Part shown: positions 1 through 5,063 of the stretch, piece after piece
Position numbering within the stretch: the stretch's first letter is position 1
Layout: every line of letters begins with the position of its first letter
From: Alphaproteobacteria bacterium
GTDB taxonomy: Bacteria; Pseudomonadota; Alphaproteobacteria; Micavibrionales; Micavibrionaceae
Assembly (NCBI GenBank): GCA_030432775.1
Contig: JAUILO010000133.1
Span: 1 to 6,709, forward strand
Direction: 5' to 3'
Length of the DNA stretch: 6,709 bases
Program-made: the position numbers and the translations under genes
The notes under the pieces: model-generated
Databases searched by the model: none
Told to the model about the DNA's origin: nothing
What the model saw: the letters and a program-made list of their open reading frames with translations, nothing else

Positions 1-2601
1 CCATTCGAAATTCACACCTTGCGGCAATGTCTCATCCAGAATTTTTGTGATCGCATCTTGTGCTTGACCGGATGAGTACCCCGGTGCAGGGTTTCCGTTT
101 AAATCGGCAGATCTGAAGGCATTGTAGCGTGATGCGATCTCCGGCCCGAATGTTTCTCTTACATCTATTACAGATCCAAGCGGTACCATTTGTCCGTCAA
201 AGTTTCTGGTTTGTAGACGCAGAATATCTTGTGGTTCGGAACGGAATGTTTTATCCGCCTGTGCGACCACCTGATATGTGCGGCCGAACTGGTTAAAATC
301 ATTGACGTAGATAGAGCCAAGATAAATTTGCATCGTGCGGAAGATCTCGTCAATTGGTAACCCTAATTGCTGCGCTTTTGTACGATCGAGATCGGCATAG
401 AGCTGTGGTACATTGACGTTGTAGTTTGAGTAAACGCCAGCTAGTGCGGGATTGCCATAGGCCTTACCCGTTACTTCTTTCATGATGTTATCAAGTGCTT
501 GGTAACCAAGGTCACCGCGATCTTGTACCTGTAATTTAAAGCCGCCCGTCGTGCCAAGGCCACGCACAGGTGGTGGCGGGAATATTGCGATAAAGGCTTC
601 GTCAATACCGGCGAATTTTTGCTGCAGACGACCGGCAATGGCATTGGCACTCATATCATGTGCGGTGCGCTCTTCGAAATCTTTCAATGTTACGAAGACG
701 ATACCTGCGCTGGACGAGTTCACAAAGCCATTCACCGATAGACCGGGGAATTGCACAGCACTTGCAACACCTTCATCTTCCAAAACAATTTCGCCCATTT
801 TGCGCATGACTTCTTCGGTACGCTCTAATGTTGCGCCGGGTGGAAGCTGTGCAAAGCTGATAAGATATTGTTTATCCTGAGGAGGGATAAAGCCTTTAGG
901 CACGAGGCCAAAGCTGTAATATGTTGCGCCGATCAATAGGCCAAAGAATATCATGACGATCAGTTTTCTGCGTCCTGTAACACCGACTGATTTCGCGTAT
1001 CCGTTCTGGCCTTTTTGGAAGATTTTGTTGAATATCTTGAAAAACCATCCAAAGAAAAAATCGATCAGTTTTGTCAGTTTATCTTTTTGTTCTTCACGTG
1101 GTCTAAGCAACAAAGCCGACATTGCCGGGCTAAGCGTCAAAGAGTTTAGCGCCGAAATAAATGTTGCAATAACAATAGTCAGTGCAAATTGCTTGTAGAA
1201 CATTCCGGTTAAACCGCTGATAAAGGCGATAGGGATAAACACACCTGCAATGACAAGTGATGTGGCAATAATCGGTCCTGTCACTTCCTTCATTGCCTGT
1301 ATGGTCGCTTCGCGCGGGGTTTTACCTTCTTCGATATTCCGTTCGACGTTTTCAACCACCACGATGGCATCATCAACCACGATACCGACGGCAAGGATCA
1401 AACCAAACAGCGATAGTACGTTAATCGAAAAGCCAAGCAACAGCATAATGGCAAATGTACCAACAATAGAAACCGGAACCGCCAAAAGCGGAATAATAGA
1501 TGCGCGCCAGGTCTGAAGGAATATAATCACCACCAGTACCACTAAAAGCACCGCTTCGATTAATGTATGGATCACAGCTTCGATTGAATGTTTCACGAAA
1601 ACAGTCGGATCATATACAATTGTATAATCGATATCCTCGGGGAAATTCTTTTTCAGCTCAGCCATTTCTTTCCGTACATTCGAGGACAGCTCGAGTGCAT
1701 TGGCGCCCGGTGAAGCAAAGATCGGTATCGCCACAGCTTGATCGTTATCAAGCATAGAGCGCAGTGAATAGCTTTGCGCGTCAAGCTCTGCCGATGCCAC
1801 ATCTTTTAGGCGTGTGATCACACCGTTTTCATCGCGCTTGATGATAATGTCTTCAAATTGATCTGGCGTTTCAAGACGGCCTTGCACGTTCACAGGTAAT
1901 TGCAATTGTGTTTCATCATCATATGGCGGGCCGCCGATAACACCGGCGGCGACCTGTATATTTTGCCTACGGATTGCGGCAATCACTTCGTCGGCGCTCA
2001 GGCCGCGCTCGGCGATACGATCAGGGTTAAGCCAAATGCGCATCGCATAATCACCGGAACCGAATAGGCGCACCTGTCCGATTCCTTTGATTTTTGCGAG
2101 CTGGTCTTTGATATTTAGTGTCGCGTAGTTGCGCAGGTAAAGCATGTCATAGCGCGAATTTGGTGATATTAAGTGAACCACCATCGTGAGGTCTGGCGAA
2201 CTTTTAACAACAGTGACGCCAAGCTCTCTTGTCACTTCTGGCAGTCTCGGGAGCGCCTGTGATACGCGGTTTTGTACCAATTGCTGTGCCAGATCAACAT
2301 CAGTGCCGATTGCAAAAGTCACGGTGAGCGATAAATTACCGTCAGTTGTCGCCAGTGAGTTCATGTAAAGCAGGTTTTCTACGCCGCTTATTTGTTCTTC
2401 CAGCGGTGTCGCGACAGTCTCGGAAATAACCGCAGGGTTCGCGCCAGGAAAGCTTGCTGTGACCTGTACAGAAGGCGGTGACACTTCCGGGTATTCGGAA
2501 ATGGGAAGTTGGAACAGTGCGATCGCCCCCAGCATAAAGATGATGAAGGACAGGACGCCGGCGAAAATTGGCCGATCGATAAAATAGCCCGATAAGTTCA
2601 T
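1..2601 (-). CDS. RND multidrug efflux pump, inner-membrane permease (MexF/OqxB type, HAE1 family), 3' end outside window
   Basis: This is a proton-driven inner-membrane pump that exports drugs or other amphiphiles through an adaptor and an outer-membrane channel. The frame is open for 867 codons from the ATG at 2601 to the window edge; HAE1 pumps are usually about 1040-1060 residues, so roughly the last 180 are missing. Visible in order: TM1 (about residues 10-28) followed by QLPISEYPEV; the porter domain with DYAMRIWLNPDRIAERGLS and NIQVAAGVIGGPP; the TM4 stretch AVGIVVDDAIVVVENVERN with the paired proton-relay aspartates D410/D411 (AcrB D407/D408); SGLTGMFYKQFALTI; FIPPQDKQYL after TM7; IFPPPPVRGLG; and PGYSSGQA. 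Many of these blocks match Pseudomonas MexF almost word for word from memory. The TM10 lysine (AcrB K940) lies outside the window. The gene starts 29 bp after the adaptor stop, so the two are co-transcribed. The ribosome-binding site is weak (GAGAAAG). Substrates cannot be read from sequence. Confidence 0.96.
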   Translation of the reverse strand, partial: MNLSGYFIDRPIFAGVLSFIIFMLGAIALFQLPISEYPEVSPPSVQVTASFPGANPAVISETVATPLEEQISGVENLLYMNSLATTDGNLSLTVTFAIGTDVDLAQQLVQNRVSQALPRLPEVTRELGVTVVKSSPDLTMVVHLISPNSRYDMLYLRNYATLNIKDQLAKIKGIGQVRLFGSGDYAMRIWLNPDRIAERGLSADEVIAAIRRQNIQVAAGVIGGPPYDDETQLQLPVNVQGRLETPDQFEDIIIKRDENGVITRLKDVASAELDAQSYSLRSMLDNDQAVAIPIFASPGANALELSSNVRKEMAELKKNFPEDIDYTIVYDPTVFVKHSIEAVIHTLIEAVLLVVLVVIIFLQTWRASIIPLLAVPVSIVGTFAIMLLLGFSINVLSLFGLILAVGIVVDDAIVVVENVERNIEEGKTPREATIQAMKEVTGPIIATSLVIAGVFIPIAFISGLTGMFYKQFALTIVIATFISALNSLTLSPAMSALLLRPREEQKDKLTKLIDFFFGWFFKIFNKIFQKGQNGYAKSVGVTGRRKLIVMIFFGLLIGATYYSFGLVPKGFIPPQDKQYLISFAQLPPGATLERTEEVMRKMGEIVLEDEGVASAVQFPGLSVNGFVNSSSAGIVFVTLKDFEERTAHDMSANAIAGRLQQKFAGIDEAFIAIFPPPPVRGLGTTGGFKLQVQDRGDLGYQALDNIMKEVTGKAYGNPALAGVYSNYNVNVPQLYADLDRTKAQQLGLPIDEIFRTMQIYLGSIYVNDFNQFGRTYQVVAQADKTFRSEPQDILRLQTRNFDGQMVPLGSVIDVRETFGPEIASRYNAFRSADLNGNPAPGYSSGQAQDAITKILDETLPQGVNFEW

Positions 2602-2630
2602 GGATTTGTTCTTTCTCGTTTCCGTCTTGG

Positions 2631-3893
2631 TTATTCTTGTGTATCTGTTGTCGGTGTTTCGGCGGAATGATCAACATCAGAAGCGACTGTATCTGAAATA
2701 TCTTCGTTCATTGCCTCTGTATCTGTGGCTTTATCCGCTGAGATCGTTGCGTTTTGTATCTGCGGCGCAACCGGTACACCTGGACGAATACGAATTAAAC
2801 CTGATGTTATGACTGTGTCACCAGGCGTTAGGCCTGATAAAACGACGCGTGTTCCATTGACGCTCGCCCCGATTTTAACTTCGCGGTATTGCGCAGTACT
2901 GTCTTCTCCAACGATGTAAACAAATTTACGGTCTTGGTCTGTGCCAATGGCGCGTTCGGTAATCATTATTTTCTCCTGATTACCTGCGGCACCCATGCGG
3001 ATGCTGACAGACATACCCGGTAATAAAAGGCCGCTTTCATTATTGAATATCGCTCTGGCGCGGATTGTTCCGGTCGCCTGATCTATACGGTTATCAAAGC
3101 TATGGACGTAGCCCTGAAGTTCTATCTCGCCATCCAACAAGCTAAGGCGTACCGGAAGGTTTTCTGTGTTATTGGAGGTAGATGTTTTGACAGAGCTTAA
3201 ATATGTGCGCTCATCAACTTCGAAATCGACATAGAATTTTTCATCAGAAACAATCGATGTCAGTAAAGGCGCGCTTGCACCTGTTTGAACCAGATTGCCT
3301 TCTGTGATTTCGGCACGGCTGATTTTCCCGGCAATTGGTGCCTTTACATAGGCGTAGTCCAAATTAATCTTTGCACTTTCAACTTGTGCTTTTGCTCCTT
3401 GCAAGGTGGCTGCGGCTGAACGCATATTATTGGCACGCTCATCTAGTAAGCTTTGTGAAATTGCGTCGGTTTCAATCAGCTTCACAGCACGTGCATGTTC
3501 TTTCTTTGTGTGTTCGACATCTGTTTTGGCAACATCAAGCGCAGCTTTAGCCAGATTAAGTGCGGCTTCATATGGGCGCGGATCGATCACAATAAGGACG
3601 TCACCCTTTTCGACATGTTGACCATCTTCAAAATGAATTTCATTAATGCGTCCGCTGACTTGTGGTCGGATATCGGCGCGGTCAACGGCAACAACATGAC
3701 CGGAAAAGCTTTTCCAGATTTCGATAGATTGCGGCTGTATTATAGTCGCTTCAACCGGTGTTGCTTGTGGTTTTGCCATAGCATGGGATTTTTCGGACGC
3801 AACCGCATCAGGGGCGACATAAAATTTTACGCCTAGACTGACGGCAATTAAAATCACTAGAATAGCAATCCATGTGTATTTGAACTTTTTCAT
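2631..3893 (-). CDS. RND efflux periplasmic adaptor (membrane fusion protein, MexE/AcrA type)
   Basis: This adaptor links the RND pump to an outer-membrane channel in the periplasm. It is 420 residues, slightly longer than the usual 370-400. The N-terminus is KKFK plus a hydrophobic anchor (about residues 7-22) with no cysteine, so it should be a membrane-anchored rather than lipid-anchored adaptor. Domains in order: membrane-proximal and first lipoyl half (about 45-108: DIRPQVSGRINEIHFEDGQ, then GDVLIVIDPRPYEA); an Ala/Lys-rich alpha-helical hairpin (about 109-177); second lipoyl half (YVKAPIAGKISRAEITEGN, 182-200); beta-barrel (about 215-300, with FDNRIDQATGTIRARA and LLPGMSV); and a membrane-proximal domain ending near VITSGLIRIRPGVPV. 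Residues about 385-420 form an acidic Asp/Glu/Ser/Thr-rich tail of unknown role. The next gene downstream is the pump, 29 bp away. The 52-bp gap to the upstream repressor gene contains a copy of the operator. The ribosome-binding site before the ATG is weak (GAG about 7 bases upstream). Confidence 0.95.
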   Translation of the reverse strand: MKKFKYTWIAILVILIAVSLGVKFYVAPDAVASEKSHAMAKPQATPVEATIIQPQSIEIWKSFSGHVVAVDRADIRPQVSGRINEIHFEDGQHVEKGDVLIVIDPRPYEAALNLAKAALDVAKTDVEHTKKEHARAVKLIETDAISQSLLDERANNMRSAAATLQGAKAQVESAKINLDYAYVKAPIAGKISRAEITEGNLVQTGASAPLLTSIVSDEKFYVDFEVDERTYLSSVKTSTSNNTENLPVRLSLLDGEIELQGYVHSFDNRIDQATGTIRARAIFNNESGLLLPGMSVSIRMGAAGNQEKIMITERAIGTDQDRKFVYIVGEDSTAQYREVKIGASVNGTRVVLSGLTPGDTVITSGLIRIRPGVPVAPQIQNATISADKATDTEAMNEDISDTVASDVDHSAETPTTDTQE

Positions 3894-3916
3894 TTTGGTC
3901 TCGTTTCTCGTGTTGG

Positions 3917-3932
3917 TTGACTAGAAAGTCAA
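3917..3932. promoter_or_regulatory. Second TetR-type operator copy, between repressor and adaptor genes
   Basis: TTGACTAGAAAGTCAA is a perfect 6-4-6 inverted repeat with the same arms, TTGACT and AGTCAA, as the site over the repressor promoter. It lies 23 bp upstream of the adaptor ATG and 13 bp after the repressor stop. In the leftward direction its first arm could act as a -35 box, but no good -10 follows at 16-17 bp (CGAGAA). It may therefore work as a roadblock, or belong to a promoter I cannot recognise. Binding by the neighbouring TetR protein is inferred from the repeated motif and its position. Confidence 0.7.
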
Positions 3933-3945
3933 AAATTAGTTTTTG

Positions 3946-4575
3946 TTATGTGTTTTTTATGCCGATCAGGTCTAAAAGACCTTTTTCTAAATAGTTTTTA
4001 ATGAAATCCAGATCATTATTAATACGCGCCATCACAAGCTGACCTATAATAAAAGCAAAGATCTCGTTTGCTTTAACATCTACATTTGTATCTGCGCTTA
4101 TTTGATCTTCAGCGATCAAGTCGCGTAATGCGCTTTTGTAATAGGCTGTTTTTCTCTCTGAAATCGCCGCAATTTGGGCGCCTATTTCAACATCGGCGGC
4201 CAGCTCGGAACCCAGCGTTGCATGCGGACAGCCACAAACGTGACCCAGTTCTTCGGATATTTCTGTCTGTACCTTGATAACATGTTGTACCATAAGCTTT
4301 ATTCGCTCTAAAGGTGGGCGCGTTGCGGAAAAAATTTCGTCATAACTGCGCATCATTTCTTCCATTGTATGGTCCATTGCTGCCATGGCTAGATGGGCTT
4401 TTGACGGAAAGAAATGATAGAAACTTCCTTTTTTGACGCCTGTTTTTTTGCAAATCTCATCAACACTGACAGCATTATAGCTCTCGCTCCAGATCAGTGC
4501 TGATGCGGTTTCTATCAATTTAAGGCGTGTATCTTTTGTTGCCTCTTTATCTATGTCTTTTTGTGCTGTTTTCAC
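3946..4575 (-). CDS. TetR/AcrR-family transcriptional repressor of the adjacent RND efflux operon
   Basis: This is a one-component repressor that should release DNA when it meets an inducer. It is 209 residues, normal for TetR proteins. The N-terminal helix-turn-helix domain covers about residues 15-63, with the recognition region VSVDEICKKTGVKKGSFYHFF (37-57). The pattern KGSFYHFFPSK is typical of the family. The C-terminal ligand and dimer domain contains HVCGCPHATLGSEL (112-125). The Cys at 116, preceded by Gly, lines up with GCLTVKLS of E. coli NemR, where Cys106 senses electrophiles and hypochlorite; Cys114 lies two residues before it. The start is GTG at 4575, chosen because AGGA lies seven bases upstream and no better start exists. 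The gene is the first of a leftward three-gene unit rather than divergent from the pump as in acrR-acrAB. Autoregulation is likely because an operator overlaps its -35 box. The inducer is unknown. Confidence 0.94.
   Translation of the reverse strand: MKTAQKDIDKEATKDTRLKLIETASALIWSESYNAVSVDEICKKTGVKKGSFYHFFPSKAHLAMAAMDHTMEEMMRSYDEIFSATRPPLERIKLMVQHVIKVQTEISEELGHVCGCPHATLGSELAADVEIGAQIAAISERKTAYYKSALRDLIAEDQISADTNVDVKANEIFAFIIGQLVMARINNDLDFIKNYLEKGLLDLIGIKNT
3968..3982. repeat. Perfect 6-3-6 palindrome in the 3' end of the repressor gene
   Basis: AGGTCT-AAA-AGACCT lies inside the last codons of the repressor gene. Read on the plus strand it is followed directly by TTTTCTAA, giving the shape of a small rho-independent terminator for antisense transcription. 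Read leftward, the gene's own direction, no T-run follows. The stem is short and the palindrome may be accidental, since it also encodes residues of the family-variable C-terminus. Confidence 0.3.
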
Positions 4576-4582
4576 TGCTATA

Positions 4583-4586
4583 TCCT
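4583..4586 (-). promoter_or_regulatory. Ribosome-binding site that decides the GTG start of the TetR gene
   Basis: On the minus strand AGGA is followed by TATAGCA and then GTG. The seven-base spacing is ideal, and no in-frame ATG competes upstream, so the GTG at 4575 is the likely start. Confidence 0.7.
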
Positions 4587-4598
4587 ATCGATTTAGTC

Positions 4599-4626
4599 TA
4601 TATAAGACATTTGACTGACTAGTCAA
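4599..4626 (-). promoter_or_regulatory. Sigma-70-type promoter of the TetR-RND operon
   Basis: On the minus strand the -35 box is TTGACT (4626-4621) and the -10 box TATATA (4604-4599), with a 16-bp spacer. Transcription should start near 4592, giving a leader of about 17 bases before the GTG. The -35 box is also one arm of the operator at 4611-4626, so repressor binding would block RNA polymerase directly. Confidence 0.7.
4611..4626. promoter_or_regulatory. TetR-type operator over the repressor promoter
   Basis: TTGACTGACTAGTCAA is a perfect 6-4-6 inverted repeat and has the same arms as the site at 3917-3932. It also contains a second, contiguous 10-bp palindrome, TGACTAGTCA (4616-4625), so two registers are possible; only the 6-4-6 register is shared by both sites. 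The 6-4-6 layout is the same as I recall for the NemR box (TAGACC-N4-GGTCTA). A further AGTC at 4595-4598 and a GAC at 4606-4608 flank the -10 box and may be extra half sites. Confidence 0.78.
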
Positions 4627-4672
4627 CTCTTATATATTAATTTTATAATATAAAGAGGTCTGATTGCAAATT

Positions 4673-4708
4673 TATCACATCTTGAACACATGGCGTTGCG
4701 ATGTGATA
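4673..4708. repeat. Perfect 9-bp inverted repeat with 18-bp spacer
   Basis: TATCACATC (4673-4681) and GATGTGATA (4700-4708) are exact reverse complements. The repeat lies upstream of the repressor promoter and upstream of the aminotransferase leader. No T-run follows on either side, so it does not look like a terminator. The arms are in the order TCACA then TGTGA, opposite to a CRP/FNR-type site. It could be a pair of half sites for an unknown regulator or an RNA hairpin. Confidence 0.6.
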
Positions 4709-4851
4709 GACGGGATTTTAGCCGGATATCATACAGGTGTAAGGCTGATAGGGCGCAGATATGAAACAGAATATGGCAGCTTGTGTGGCTTGATATAAAG
4801 CATTTAATCATGAAATAGATGCAGGGACGTCATTTTTTTCTTGCAGGCGCG

Positions 4852-4865
4852 AAGCAACCGTGCTT
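4852..4865 (+). other. Small hairpin just upstream of the candidate leader peptide
   Basis: AAGCA-ACCG-TGCTT is a perfect 5-bp stem with a 4-base loop, ending 11 bases before the leader ATG. Its 5' arm shares the bases GCA with an alternative pairing TTGC (4841-4844) to GCAA (4854-4857), so the two cannot form together. It may control access to the weak leader ribosome-binding site (GGA at 4871-4873). Confidence 0.35.
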
Positions 4866-4876
4866 AAGCTGGATTC

Positions 4877-4954
4877 ATGAATAAACAAATCGTTTTGACA
4901 TCTCAATTCTTTTTATTCGCAGCAGTTGCAGCAGCGGCAACAGCGGCGGGCTAA
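4877..4954 (+). CDS. Candidate 25-residue Ala-rich leader peptide ahead of the aminotransferase
   Basis: The frame ATG...TAA encodes 25 residues. It starts MNKQIVLTSQ, continues FFLFAAVAAAATAA (residues 11-24) and ends in Gly. Eight of residues 15-25 are Ala (codons GCA and GCG) and three of residues 11-14 are Phe. It lies 109 bp upstream of the aminotransferase ATG on the same strand. Such biased runs just ahead of an amino-acid gene are the hallmark of attenuation leaders, where ribosome stalling on scarce charged tRNA switches RNA folding. The ribosome-binding site is weak: GGA only three bases from the ATG. Against this reading, no textbook terminator follows, and the peptide also resembles a short signal sequence or membrane microprotein. 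Which amino acid would be sensed (Ala or Phe) is open. Confidence 0.42.
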   Translation: MNKQIVLTSQFFLFAAVAAAATAAG

Positions 4955-4962
4955 CGCTCGCT
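4942..4962 (+). other. GC-rich hairpin overlapping the leader-peptide stop codon
   Basis: AGCGGCG (4942-4948) pairs with CGC-T-CGCT (4955-4962), giving seven base pairs with one bulged T around the loop GGCTAA, which contains the TAA stop of the leader peptide. A second hairpin, GTTGC with GCAAC (4925-4929 and 4937-4941), lies directly upstream inside the Ala-codon run. A ribosome stalled in the Ala run would disrupt one or both. This is the strongest local fold in the intergenic region, judged by eye. Confidence 0.4.
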
Positions 4963-4976
4963 ATATTTCACGCATA

Positions 4977-5003
4977 GTGCGACAGGCACGTTTATCCTTT
5001 TTT
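4977..5003 (+). terminator. Weak candidate attenuator or terminator before the aminotransferase
   Basis: GTGC-GACAG-GCAC (4977-4989) is followed by G and then TTTATCCTTTTTT. The stem is only four base pairs, so termination would be inefficient. A competing hairpin, CGCA-TAG-TGCG (4971-4981), uses the same TGC bases and would exclude it. The arrangement looks like an attenuator, but the thermodynamics are marginal. Confidence 0.25.
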
Positions 5004-5050
5004 CATAGAACTTCAAAAAATATATAGGCCTTGGTGCCATTATCTATTAT

Positions 5051-5054
5051 AGGA
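5051..5054 (+). promoter_or_regulatory. Ribosome-binding site supporting the first ATG of the aminotransferase
   Basis: AGGA lies nine bases before the ATG at 5064. The alternative in-frame ATG at 5088 has no clear Shine-Dalgarno sequence, so the upstream start is preferred. Confidence 0.6.
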
Positions 5055-5063
5055 ACATAAGTC

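Larger units (their letters stand above)
4576..5063. other. Divergent intergenic region of 488 bp between the efflux operon and the aminotransferase gene
   Basis: Next to the repressor gene this region holds its promoter and operator, followed by a very AT-rich stretch (about 4627-4655). A perfect 9-bp inverted repeat follows at 4673-4708. The segment 4709-4799 shows nothing I can name. From about 4800 the plus strand is full of short complementary segments: GCATTTA with TAGATGC (4800-4806 and 4816-4822), TTGC with GCAA (4841-4844 and 4854-4857), and AAGCA with TGCTT (4852-4856 and 4861-4865). Then come a candidate leader peptide and more hairpins up to about 5003. No convincing -35/-10 pair for the aminotransferase was found; TTGATA at 4790-4795 with AAATAG at 4813-4818 is the best, and it is weak. 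Confidence 0.6.

Noticed and set aside
551..1757. Several plus-strand frames of 60-110 residues across the pump gene
   Set aside because: They are antisense to a well-supported RND pump frame, have no family features, and are Ser/Thr/Pro-rich as expected for shadow frames.
2342..2677. Minus-strand frame of 111 residues spanning the adaptor-pump junction
   Set aside because: It is a different reading frame over the pump start and the adaptor end, both of which are strongly supported.
3495..3836. Plus-strand frame of 113 residues opposite the adaptor gene
   Set aside because: It lies entirely antisense to the adaptor, whose domains are intact, and shows no recognisable motif.
4673..4708. CRP/FNR-like binding site
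   Set aside because: The arms are in the order TCACA then TGTGA with a long spacer, the reverse of the CRP arrangement.
4623..4811. Minus-strand frame of 62 residues rich in Cys and His in the intergenic region
   Set aside because: It runs through the AT-rich segment and ends inside the operator and promoter of the repressor. It has no convincing ribosome-binding site and no family-like pattern.
4895..4900. Perfect -35 hexamer TTGACA inside the candidate leader peptide
   Set aside because: No -10-like hexamer follows at 15-19 bp (the DNA there is CGCAGC-like), and the bases are explained by the leader codons.
4800..5063. Known riboswitch class upstream of the aminotransferase
   Set aside because: I could not match the region to any riboswitch consensus I know, including SAM-II and serC-type alphaproteobacterial motifs; the hairpins fit a peptide leader better.
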